Shown: positions 1-7,239 of the stretch, in pieces
Numbering within the stretch: the stretch's first letter is position 1
Layout of the letters: the number at the start of each line of letters is the position of its first letter
NCBI GenBank assembly: GCA_016926925.1
Contig: JAFGNQ010000111.1
Coordinates: forward strand, 1 to 11,536
DNA from: Candidatus Aminicenantota bacterium
GTDB taxonomy: Bacteria > Acidobacteriota > Aminicenantia > Aminicenantales > Aminicenantaceae
Direction of reading: 5' to 3'
DNA: 11,536 bases
Made by a program: the position numbers and the translations under genes
The notes under the pieces: generated by a model
Database searches by the model: none
The model's input: only the letters and a program-made list of their open reading frames with translations
Told to the model about the DNA's origin: nothing

Positions 1-1578
1 GTTGGAAAAGTTGGACCTACCCAACAGCAGGATAGGGCCGACACCCAAATGATCAACCGGATCTGGGAGGAAGGGATAAACAGCTCCCAGATCATGGCAA
101 CCTTGAGTTACTTGACCGACGTCATCGGCCCTCGTATCCCCGGCTCTCCGGCCATGAAAAAGGCTTATGACTGGGCGGTGGCCAAGTTCAAAGAATGGGG
201 CCTGGAAAATGTTGCCGTTGAGCCCTGCGGCGAATTGGGGTTAGGTTGGTCAAACGAATATGTCTCGGTCCACATGATCGCGCCTGCCTACCAACCGATT
301 CTTGCTTATCCCGTCCCCTGGACGTTAGGCACAAAAGGAAAAATTACAGGCGCGCCCATTATGGCCATCATAAAGACCAAAGAAGACATGGATAAATACA
401 GGGGCAAGCTCAAGGGAGCCATTGTGCTTACTCAGCCTCCGATAAAGACGCATCCTTCTTTTACGCCCCCGGCCAAACGCTACTCCGACGCGGACCTCAA
501 GGAGCTTACCGAAACGCCCATCCCTGTAAAGCCAAGTCCTGAAGAGGGAAAAAAACCGGATGAGCTGAAATGGGAGGAACTGGTTGAGTTCTACCTTTTG
601 GAAGACGTGGGAGTCCTGATTCAAACCTCAATGGGCCGAAGCGACTTCGGCACGGTGCATGTCGATGCTTACCAGGGCAACGGCAAAGACCACGTGACGC
701 CCAATCAAAGCCCCCGCATCATTATGGCGGCCGAGCACTATGCCCGCATCTGCCGGATCATGGACCTCAAGGTGCCTGTGACTCTAGAGATCGAAGTCAG
801 AAACACCATCTATGACCAGGACCTGGAAGGTTACAACGTCGTTGCCGAGATTCCCGGCACGGACAAAAAGGACGAGCTCGTCATGTTGGGAGGCCATCTT
901 GACTCCTGGGCGGGCGGGACGGGCGCTGTTGATAATGGAGCCGGCTGTGTCGTCTCTATGGAAGCACTGCGCATTTTGAAAGCGCTCGGGGTTAAGCCGC
1001 GCCGCACTATCCGGGCCGCACTTTGGACGGGTGAGGAAGAGGGCTTTTACGGTTCCCGGGGTTACGTTTATAAACATTTCGGGGATACAGACAAGAAAAG
1101 CCTCGAAAAAATAGATTTCGATGCCTACGACAAAAACTGGAGAAGACCTCTCGGAGATTCAAAAAAATTGATCGTGAAGCCCGACTACTTCAAGATTTCA
1201 GGTTACTTCAACTACGATAACGGCTCAGGCCGTATCCGGGGCATTTATATCCAGGAGAACTTCCAGGTCAGGCCCATCTTCGAGGAGTGGATGAAACCCC
1301 TGAGAGATTTGGGCGTGACGACTATCGCCCTTCAGCCGACAGAAGGGACAGACCACCTGCCTTTTGACTATATCGGTATTCCCGGGTTTCAGTTCATCCA
1401 AGATCCGCTCGATTATTTTCCGGGTATCCATCATACGAACCAGGATGTCTATGACCATTGTGTCGATGAAGACCTGGTGCAGTCGGCGATCGTCATGGCC
1501 GCTTTCGTCTACCATACGGCTATGCGTGAAGAGATGCTGCCCCGTAAGCCGCTGGCGATCCCTGTCGAGATGAAGTGA
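1..1578 (+). CDS. M28-family zinc metallopeptidase (aminopeptidase / carboxypeptidase Q-like), 5'-truncated by window edge
   Basis: A co-catalytic two-zinc exopeptidase, probably exported and acting on peptides. The frame is open from base 1, so the ATG at 49 is most likely internal; the true start and any signal peptide lie upstream. Numbering from that Met, a PA-like (protease-associated) insert occupies roughly residues 90-250. The peptidase core then supplies all expected ligands: H283 in GGHLDSW, bridging D295 in VDNGAG, catalytic E329 and ligand E330 in GEEEG, D390 in NYDNGSG, and H462 in HHTNQD. The T-D-H-L-P-F motif (434-439) is also typical of the family. The catalytic set is complete, so the enzyme should be active. 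Substrate preference cannot be read from the sequence. The family assignment is firm; choosing between aminopeptidase and carboxypeptidase Q-type activity is inference. The gene ends at TGA 1576-1578, 14 nt before the preferred start of the next gene, so co-transcription is likely. Confidence 0.9.
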   Translation, partial: VGKVGPTQQQDRADTQMINRIWEEGINSSQIMATLSYLTDVIGPRIPGSPAMKKAYDWAVAKFKEWGLENVAVEPCGELGLGWSNEYVSVHMIAPAYQPILAYPVPWTLGTKGKITGAPIMAIIKTKEDMDKYRGKLKGAIVLTQPPIKTHPSFTPPAKRYSDADLKELTETPIPVKPSPEEGKKPDELKWEELVEFYLLEDVGVLIQTSMGRSDFGTVHVDAYQGNGKDHVTPNQSPRIIMAAEHYARICRIMDLKVPVTLEIEVRNTIYDQDLEGYNVVAEIPGTDKKDELVMLGGHLDSWAGGTGAVDNGAGCVVSMEALRILKALGVKPRRTIRAALWTGEEEGFYGSRGYVYKHFGDTDKKSLEKIDFDAYDKNWRRPLGDSKKLIVKPDYFKISGYFNYDNGSGRIRGIYIQENFQVRPIFEEWMKPLRDLGVTTIALQPTEGTDHLPFDYIGIPGFQFIQDPLDYFPGIHHTNQDVYDHCVDEDLVQSAIVMAAFVYHTAMREEMLPRKPLAIPVEMK

Positions 1579-1580
1579 AT

Positions 1581-1585
1581 GGGAG
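1581..1585 (+). promoter_or_regulatory. Shine-Dalgarno GGGAG selecting the GTG start at 1593
   Basis: GGGAG lies 7 nt before GTG 1593. The alternative GTG at 1575, which overlaps the upstream stop codon, has no comparable purine-rich site at the right distance. This favours 1593 as the start of the beta-lactamase-like gene. Confidence 0.55.
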
Positions 1586-1592
1586 TAAAAAC

Positions 1593-2690
1593 GTGGCTGT
1601 GAAAAGAAAAAAATTATTTGAGAACACCTCCGGGAGACGGCATTTCCCGTCAGGCCGATTGCGAAGATTGTTCGTGTTTTTGGCTGTTTTTTCATTCGGG
1701 ACGGGAAGCGCATTTGTCTTCCCTCGCCAGACTCAAGAAGCGGAAACTGTGGGGAATGACTCAGGATTGAAATTCCTGGGAAACGAAATCGTGAGGCTTT
1801 CCAAACTCGCCGATGGAGTGGTCGGAGTAGGGATAATTCATCTGGAGACCGGAAGGGAGCTCTATGTCAACGGAGATGTCCTTTTCCCCATGGCAAGTAC
1901 CTATAAAGTTCCTATTGCCGTACAGATTCTTTCCCTTGTCGAAGAGGGGAAGATGTCGCTGGATAAGATGATCCCCGTGACAGCAGAGGATTGCCGGGGG
2001 ATGGGCGGCACGATTTCCGAATGGCTCCGCCCACCGGGTGTTTCGATCTCAGTGAAAAACCTTCTTTCTCTCATGCTGATGATCAGCGATAACAGCGCCA
2101 CCGACATCAATATCGGGCTTGCGGGAGGGGCGGAGGCTGTGACGGAGCGGATGCGAAAGATCGGTATACAGAATATTACCGTGAGCCGTCCGACATGGAC
2201 ACTCATAGTGGACTGGCTGGGATTGGAAGTCGATCCGAATAAGGTCTACTCGCATGAAGAGCTCAATGCGGTGTATGCGGCGCTGACAGCGGAACGAAGA
2301 GAAAAATCCAACGAGGCCTTCAATAAAGATCCTCAGGATACCGCCACGCCTCAAGCCATGACAGATCTTTTAAAAAGAATATGGAAGGGGGAAATCCTTA
2401 CTAAAAAACATACGGAACTCCTCCTGGATATAATGAAACGCTGTGATACAGGGAAAGGGCGTATACGCGGAATCCTCCCTCCCGGAACGGTCGTTCACGA
2501 TAAGACAGGCACAATCGGGCAGACTCTCAACGATGTGGGCTATATTGTTCTTCCAGACAACGCCGGGACCGTGGTGATTTCAGTCTATATCAAGGAATCC
2601 AATAAAGATGAATCTGTTAGGGAAAAGACAATCGCCCAGATTTCGCGTGCAGCTTACGATTACTTTCTTTTCAATCCGGGAGCACACTAA
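1593..2690 (+). CDS. Exported class A beta-lactamase-like serine hydrolase (Beta-lactamase2 type) with enlarged omega-loop region
   Basis: About 365 aa from the GTG at 1593; a longer GTG start at 1575 is possible. A basic N-terminus and a hydrophobic stretch at residues 26-40 ending in GSA look like a signal peptide or anchor, so the enzyme acts outside the cytoplasm. The penicillin-recognising fold is shown by S102-T-Y-K105 (SxxK nucleophile), S165-D166-N167 (SDN) and K304-T-G306 (KTG), plus the DTATPQAM stretch that follows the omega loop in class A enzymes. Between SDN and that stretch there are about 35 residues more than in TEM/SHV-type enzymes, including an RPTW segment and a WLGLEVDPN segment. 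No Glu sits in the Glu166 register: the pattern is R-E-K-S-N rather than E-x-x-L-N. It may therefore be a DD-peptidase-like or esterase-like hydrolase rather than an efficient beta-lactamase. It follows the M28 gene closely and ends 31 nt from the convergent kinase gene. Confidence 0.87.
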   Translation: MAVKRKKLFENTSGRRHFPSGRLRRLFVFLAVFSFGTGSAFVFPRQTQEAETVGNDSGLKFLGNEIVRLSKLADGVVGVGIIHLETGRELYVNGDVLFPMASTYKVPIAVQILSLVEEGKMSLDKMIPVTAEDCRGMGGTISEWLRPPGVSISVKNLLSLMLMISDNSATDINIGLAGGAEAVTERMRKIGIQNITVSRPTWTLIVDWLGLEVDPNKVYSHEELNAVYAALTAERREKSNEAFNKDPQDTATPQAMTDLLKRIWKGEILTKKHTELLLDIMKRCDTGKGRIRGILPPGTVVHDKTGTIGQTLNDVGYIVLPDNAGTVVISVYIKESNKDESVREKTIAQISRAAYDYFLFNPGAH

Positions 2691-2721
2691 AGACCCTGTT
2701 CGAAATTTTATCCACTCGTTT

Positions 2722-5343
2722 TTAGGGCAAAGGCTCTTGTTCCTTCAGGTTCTCAATAATTATCATAAGTTCTGACCTCTTCAAAAATGGGGCAAATATT
2801 TCATCCGATTCGATTGCAGGAACATCCCGCCATCCACATACTGCAGCTTTCTTTAAATATTCTATCGTCTCCTCCAGCCGGTTCAGCAGAGCAAAATATC
2901 TCGAGAATTCATAATAGGTCTGAGCATCACACCCCTCCCAGATCCAACTGAAGTCAAAAGCTTCCTTGCTATGAAAAAGGTCTCTTGCCACCTGGAAATT
3001 CTGCTTTGACTCACGACTTACACCAAGCTCATTAAAAGTTTTCGCCATTCCTAAAAAGGACTGTATTAAAAAATAGCCAATTCCTAATGCATGTGGGCTT
3101 TTTGTGATTGTGTTATGAGCACGTTTGTAATGATTGAATGCCTCGTCATATTGGCTGCGATAAAAATGGATATCTCCCAAACCGCAGTATGTTAGAGCTT
3201 TGAATGGTTCTCTGTACACATGGTCTGTTTTTTCGAGAAGAACCAGCGACCGCTGGTACCACTCGAATGAATCATCGAAAAGACCTTGTCGAAGATGTAA
3301 GTTTCCCATCAAGGTGAGGGCTCCCACAAATCGAACGATTCCGGCTCTTCCGGATTCCTCGATGGCAACTGCTCTATCCAGATTCTCCTTCGCCTCGTTG
3401 TACTGGCCTCGGAGGAGGTGAATCCAGGCTGCATTCATGTAAGCCGGTTGATAGTTTGGCTGCAGATCATTATTTCTCTGATAATGCCGGATTGCTTTTC
3501 CAAAGCTTTCAACGGTGTACCGCACAGCTCCTTGAAGGGTATAGGCAACACCGATAAAGTAGTAGGATAGAGGGTTATCAGGCTCTAATTTAAGGGCCCT
3601 CTTTCCAGAGCGGATGGCATCATCAAAGCGATGCTCTCTCGATAAGGCATAAGTGAGCCATAAATGGGGATCGGCTAGGTCAGGATCATGCTCTACTGCA
3701 TTCTCCAAATAAGAAATTCCGGTTACCAAATCCTCTTTTTTTGTTAGTGCGATGTATTTGATCATGTAAATGGATCCAAGTCCGGAGTAGGCCAGTGCAT
3801 AATTCGGATCAGCAGTTATAGCCTTTTGGAAATATTCCACAGCTTTGTGAATACCTTCTTTACCCATCTGAAGCAAGAGTTGACGGCCTCTTGCGTAATA
3901 CTCATAGGCTTCGACCTCAATGGTTTCAGGTATTTCTATTTTCTTGATTTCCGTGTCTGAAACCTTTAAGTTAAAGGCCTTAATGAGGCTGGCGATGATT
4001 TTATCCTGCAGCTTGAAGATATCATCCATGACACCATCGACCCGTGAAGAACCGATCACATTTCCTGTATTCGTTTCCGTAAAATGAGTAGTGATCCGGA
4101 TGGCCTTTCCGAATTTCTGGTATCCGCCCCAAACAATCCACTTCACTCCTAGGATGCGGCCGAGATCGATAATGTTCTCCTCGGTCATCTTTGTTTCATT
4201 GAGCGTTTTTAGAGCATGGTGGACTTTCTCCCGGCTGACAACGTTTAAGACTGAAATCTTCTTGAGGTCAACAGTTACGGTCTCGGCTATTCCTCCAGAT
4301 AACCAATCGATTTCGGGATTACCTGTGATGTTCATGAAATTAACAACTGCCACAGAATAGTCTTTGAGCTCTGCAGTTTCAGCGACAGATTCAGGGGCTA
4401 TGGGTAATCCATCCTTGAGATTTTTAAGATCGATAAGGATTTCTTCTATCGAGGCATACCTTCGGTTCAAATCCTTTGCCAGGGCTTTATTAATGATGTG
4501 ATCCATCTCGCGAGGGACATTCTTTCTTTTCTGAGATGCGAGCTTTGGTTTCCTATTGAGAATGGCATAAATCACAGCATGTTCATTAGTGCCTTTGAAG
4601 GGGAACTCGCCGGTGAGCATTTCGTAGAGCATAGCACCAAGGGCCCATATATCTGTGCGATGATCGACCTCTTCTCCTTTGGCTTGTTCGGGAGACATGT
4701 AAGCGACTGTGCCCATAATCATGGATGTCTTGGTTAGGTCAACGCCCCAGGATAATTTAGCCAGTCCAAAATCAGTGATCTTTACCTGCCCTTCCTTAGT
4801 CAGCATGATGTTGGCGGGCTTTATATCTCGGTGGACAATTCCCTTTTCATGGGCTTCCTTCAGTCCCTCAGCCACCTGAATAACAACATCTTTTGCTTCA
4901 TTGATGTCCAGAGGATTCGACTCCAACTTATCTTTGAGACTCTGACCTTCAACATATTCCATCGAGAAAAATATTTGGTCATCCACTTCATCGATTTCAT
5001 AGATGGTGCAAATATGATGATGATTCAAAGCAGCTGCAGCTTTTGCCTCCTGGATAAACCGATTCTTAGCCTCTTTATTGCTGGTCATCTCCGGCGGCAA
5101 GAATTTCAAAGCCACAGTTCGGTCAAGCCTAATGTCCTTAGCTTTATACACCAATCCCATACCGCCTTCGCCAAGCTTTTCAACAATCTCGTATTTTCCG
5201 GCGATGGGTTTAAACGGTTTTGGATTCTTCAGGGTTTTGGTGATGGATATATCTTTGGCTGGATGTAGGTGTGTCCCACATTCCCCACAGAATTTAACAG
5301 AATCAGGATTATTAGTCTGACATTTGGGACACCTGACAGTCAC
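2722..5343 (-). CDS. Ser/Thr protein kinase with N-terminal zinc ribbon, TolB-like domain and C-terminal TPR array
   Basis: 873 aa with a GTG start at 5343 and a purine-rich AAAGGGG 4 nt upstream. Domains in order: a zinc ribbon (C5, C8, C19, C22 in CPKC and CGEC); a Hanks-type kinase at about 51-310 with glycine loop GEGGMG (58-63), VALK K80, alpha-C E99, HRDIKPAN (171-178), DFG (191-193) and SPE (217-219); a TolB/FlgO-like alpha/beta domain at about 328-470; and TPR-type helical repeats from about 475 to 840. All catalytic residues are present and it is an RD kinase. The T204/T206/S207 cluster could be activation-loop phosphosites. No membrane segment is visible, so it is predicted cytosolic, unlike PASTA kinases. 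The TPRs probably recruit partners or substrates; none can be named. It stands alone on its strand, separated from the solenoid gene by a repeat element. This architecture is common in Acidobacteriota and Aminicenantota. Confidence 0.93.
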   Translation of the reverse strand: MTVRCPKCQTNNPDSVKFCGECGTHLHPAKDISITKTLKNPKPFKPIAGKYEIVEKLGEGGMGLVYKAKDIRLDRTVALKFLPPEMTSNKEAKNRFIQEAKAAAALNHHHICTIYEIDEVDDQIFFSMEYVEGQSLKDKLESNPLDINEAKDVVIQVAEGLKEAHEKGIVHRDIKPANIMLTKEGQVKITDFGLAKLSWGVDLTKTSMIMGTVAYMSPEQAKGEEVDHRTDIWALGAMLYEMLTGEFPFKGTNEHAVIYAILNRKPKLASQKRKNVPREMDHIINKALAKDLNRRYASIEEILIDLKNLKDGLPIAPESVAETAELKDYSVAVVNFMNITGNPEIDWLSGGIAETVTVDLKKISVLNVVSREKVHHALKTLNETKMTEENIIDLGRILGVKWIVWGGYQKFGKAIRITTHFTETNTGNVIGSSRVDGVMDDIFKLQDKIIASLIKAFNLKVSDTEIKKIEIPETIEVEAYEYYARGRQLLLQMGKEGIHKAVEYFQKAITADPNYALAYSGLGSIYMIKYIALTKKEDLVTGISYLENAVEHDPDLADPHLWLTYALSREHRFDDAIRSGKRALKLEPDNPLSYYFIGVAYTLQGAVRYTVESFGKAIRHYQRNNDLQPNYQPAYMNAAWIHLLRGQYNEAKENLDRAVAIEESGRAGIVRFVGALTLMGNLHLRQGLFDDSFEWYQRSLVLLEKTDHVYREPFKALTYCGLGDIHFYRSQYDEAFNHYKRAHNTITKSPHALGIGYFLIQSFLGMAKTFNELGVSRESKQNFQVARDLFHSKEAFDFSWIWEGCDAQTYYEFSRYFALLNRLEETIEYLKKAAVCGWRDVPAIESDEIFAPFLKRSELMIIIENLKEQEPLP

Positions 5344-5397
5344 TGTTCCCCTTTCTTTGCTTGAAAAGAATACCAGGGAACTCCAAAGGTGTCAATT

Positions 5398-5517
5398 GAA
5401 CAAACTTTTGGACACAATTTAATTCAAGGGACATCGTACTCCTCCTCATACAAGTATGACATGCTCCTATCTTTGAATTAAGTATGATGTCCCTGGAATT
5501 TTTCTGGTAGTTTGTTC
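5398..5517. repeat. 120-bp nested imperfect inverted repeat (REP/MITE-like) between the solenoid and kinase genes
   Basis: Outer arms GAACAAACT (5398-5406) and AGTTTGTTC (5509-5517) are perfect 9-bp complements. Inner arms 5421-5440 and 5481-5500 match at 18 of 20 positions and contain the core GGGACATC...ACT / AGTATGATGTCCC. A small hairpin TCATAC-AA-GTATGA (5446-5459) lies in the loop. The whole sequence could fold as one long cruciform or RNA hairpin. The core resembles dispersed REP-like palindromes that I associate, from memory only, with Y1/REP-associated transposases; no transposase is present here. Because it lies between a - strand stop and a - strand start, it may also act as a bidirectional terminator or mRNA-stabilising hairpin. 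Confidence 0.72.
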
Positions 5518-5539
5518 GGATATAGGTTCTCTTTTCCCG

Positions 5540-7225
5540 CTAGTTGCGGGATTCCTTCTTGATGGTGATGTCTCCCGAGGTTTCCAGCCGGACGACAATG
5601 CCTTTCTGTTCGGGACTTGGCGCCATCCGGCGGTCTCTCCCTTGTCGGACATAGATGGGATAGTCCGAGCGGACGCTGCCGAATTCGGTGAAGGCTGATA
5701 TGGACACCTCTGCGTCCTGAGGCAGGGAAACCTTGATGGGGTTGAAACTGGTTTTGATGTCGATTTTGGACCCTGGCGGAAGCCTCTTGATCTGAGAGAT
5801 GTCGACGGAACTCGATTCTCCGCGGATCGTGATCGATCCTTGCGTCTGCTTCAGAATGACGTAATTGAAGGAATTATCAACCGTAACATTTCCTCCGGCA
5901 TCTTCCACCAGAACGCTCGAAGACTCCCCCTGCACCTCAACATTTCCATCAACGCGCTGGACTTCTATGGAATTGAAAGAAGAAACGATATCAACATATT
6001 TTTTTATGTCTGCAGCCTTGACCCTGGCAGATTCCGATTTGACTTCCAGAAAGCCGCGGATGTCGATAGCAGTGATGTTTCCGAATGAGGAATTGATAGC
6101 AGTATTGCCCTCAATATTTTGAGCTGTCACCTGAGATGATTGGCCGTCTATCTTTACTCCCCCCCCCACGGTGCTAACGGAGATCCCTTGAAATGAACTC
6201 CGGACTTCCGCATTTCCTTTTATGGCTTCGACGGTTACCAGGGCGGATTCGCTGACCACTTTGAGGTCTCCTCCCACGTTTTTCACTGTGACCGGTGCAA
6301 AAGTGCTCTCGATGAAAACGTCATTCTTTATGTCGTCCAACTTGATTTCTGAGCTCTCGCCCCGGACTTCCAAACGCCCCCGCACACCGCGGACATCGAT
6401 CAGTTGAAACGAGGATGTAATACGGCATTCACCCTCGACATCGCTTCCGACGATCTTGCTGCTTTCGGACTGGATGGTGAGCGGTCCGCCAATTTTCATG
6501 AAATCCACCGGTTCGAAGCTGCTGTGAACGATGGCGGCGCCGCCGATATTTTTCAGGGACACCGCTCCACTTTCGTTCGTGATTTCCACAGGACCGTTGA
6601 AGTCTTCGACCGTGACCGAAGAGAAGCTGTTTTCCAGAAGAAGATTTCCAGCGCATCCTGTGATCTTCACCTGGCCCGATTCGTTGCGGATCTCCAGGCG
6701 TCCGCGCACTCCCTTGATCGTCACATCCCCGAAGCTGTTATCCACATCGAGGGAGTATTTAGCGGGAATACGGATGTTGAGCGTTGCAGAAAAAGAGAAG
6801 CTCATTCTTCCGGATCTAAGAATTTTTCTTACTTTTTTGAAGACACCGCCTCGATTTCTACCGCTCTCGTCATACAATGGAGAATCCAAACTGATCCTGA
6901 AGCCGTCATCAGTGGACTCTAAGGAAATGTCGGTATCGCTCAAAAATTCATTCAGGAAATTGGCATCCGAATTTCCTATCTCGACTTTTCCCTCGATAGC
7001 GATTTCATTCCGGTTCCAGCACGAAATGGTCAAATCAGCCTGGGTTCCATCGATTCGAAGTGTCTTTCCCGGCACGGCACTCATTTTTTGGGTAAAGGTT
7101 TTGGATTGTGTTTTTTTTGCTCTGCTGTGCGAGGCCTCATATGCGGTTGCGGTTTCGCTGAATGAATAAAGAAGTCCCAACAATAAATAGCCTGTAATTT
7201 TGCAAAAGCTATATTTTCTCTTCAT
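5540..7225 (-). CDS. Exported DUF4097-type beta-solenoid protein with ten 36-residue units
   Basis: 561 aa with an ATG at 7225 and a GGGAGG ribosome site 5 nt upstream. Residues 1-30 are basic then hydrophobic, a likely signal peptide ending near ATAYEA, so the protein is exported. Residues 45-160 form a beta-rich cap. From about 162 to 497 the chain is a regular repeat: Phe at 165, 201, 237, 273, 309, 345, 381, 417 and 453 (exactly 36 apart), then 494 after a 5-residue insertion. Each unit is two 18-residue coils of the form S-F-x-x-V-x-V-x-x-V-x-G-x-L-x-V followed by the same pattern with E-S-S in place of S-S-F. This matches the DUF4097/DUF2807 class of putative adhesin-like beta-helices; the biochemical role is unknown. 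A short non-repeat C-terminus (about 498-561) follows. The gene is third in a sigma/anti-sigma operon, 14 nt after the anti-sigma gene. No LPXTG, lipobox or autotransporter barrel is visible. Confidence 0.88.
   Translation of the reverse strand: MKRKYSFCKITGYLLLGLLYSFSETATAYEASHSRAKKTQSKTFTQKMSAVPGKTLRIDGTQADLTISCWNRNEIAIEGKVEIGNSDANFLNEFLSDTDISLESTDDGFRISLDSPLYDESGRNRGGVFKKVRKILRSGRMSFSFSATLNIRIPAKYSLDVDNSFGDVTIKGVRGRLEIRNESGQVKITGCAGNLLLENSFSSVTVEDFNGPVEITNESGAVSLKNIGGAAIVHSSFEPVDFMKIGGPLTIQSESSKIVGSDVEGECRITSSFQLIDVRGVRGRLEVRGESSEIKLDDIKNDVFIESTFAPVTVKNVGGDLKVVSESALVTVEAIKGNAEVRSSFQGISVSTVGGGVKIDGQSSQVTAQNIEGNTAINSSFGNITAIDIRGFLEVKSESARVKAADIKKYVDIVSSFNSIEVQRVDGNVEVQGESSSVLVEDAGGNVTVDNSFNYVILKQTQGSITIRGESSSVDISQIKRLPPGSKIDIKTSFNPIKVSLPQDAEVSISAFTEFGSVRSDYPIYVRQGRDRRMAPSPEQKGIVVRLETSGDITIKKESRN
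5744..6745 (-). repeat. 108-bp coding tandem repeat (36-residue protein unit)
   Basis: This stretch encodes the ten Phe-marked coil pairs of the solenoid protein. Phe codons fall 108 nt apart eight times in succession, then 123 nt apart once. The units have diverged strongly at protein level while keeping their length exactly, so the period is held by structure rather than by recent duplication. Confidence 0.8.
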
Positions 7226-7230
7226 GATAT

Positions 7231-7236
7231 CCTCCC
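7231..7236 (-). promoter_or_regulatory. Shine-Dalgarno GGGAGG for the solenoid gene
   Basis: GGGAGG on the - strand lies 5 nt before ATG 7225. It falls in the 14-nt gap just after the anti-sigma stop codon, supporting both the chosen start and an operon arrangement. Confidence 0.7.
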
Positions 7237-7239
7237 ATT

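Noticed and set aside
1225..1713. A 162-codon - strand frame across the junction of the M28 and beta-lactamase-like genes
   Set aside because: It lies antisense to two well-supported genes, shows no domain and has no clear ribosome site.
2691..2721. Bidirectional terminator in the 31-nt gap between convergent genes
   Set aside because: Only a 4-bp CCCT / AGGG match across the gap is visible, with no T-tract in the right place.
5535..5551. Hairpin TCCCGC-TAGTT-GCGGGA at the stop codon of the solenoid gene, as a terminator
   Set aside because: The 6-bp stem is real, but on the transcribed strand it is followed by AAAAGAG rather than a U-tract, and the stop codon lies in the loop. The larger repeat downstream is a better candidate.
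6404..7169. Long open frames on the + strand opposite the solenoid gene (to 172 and 212 codons)
   Set aside because: They are antisense to a strong repeat-bearing gene with a signal peptide and ribosome site. Their translations look like low-complexity shadows with no domain, and they overlap each other.
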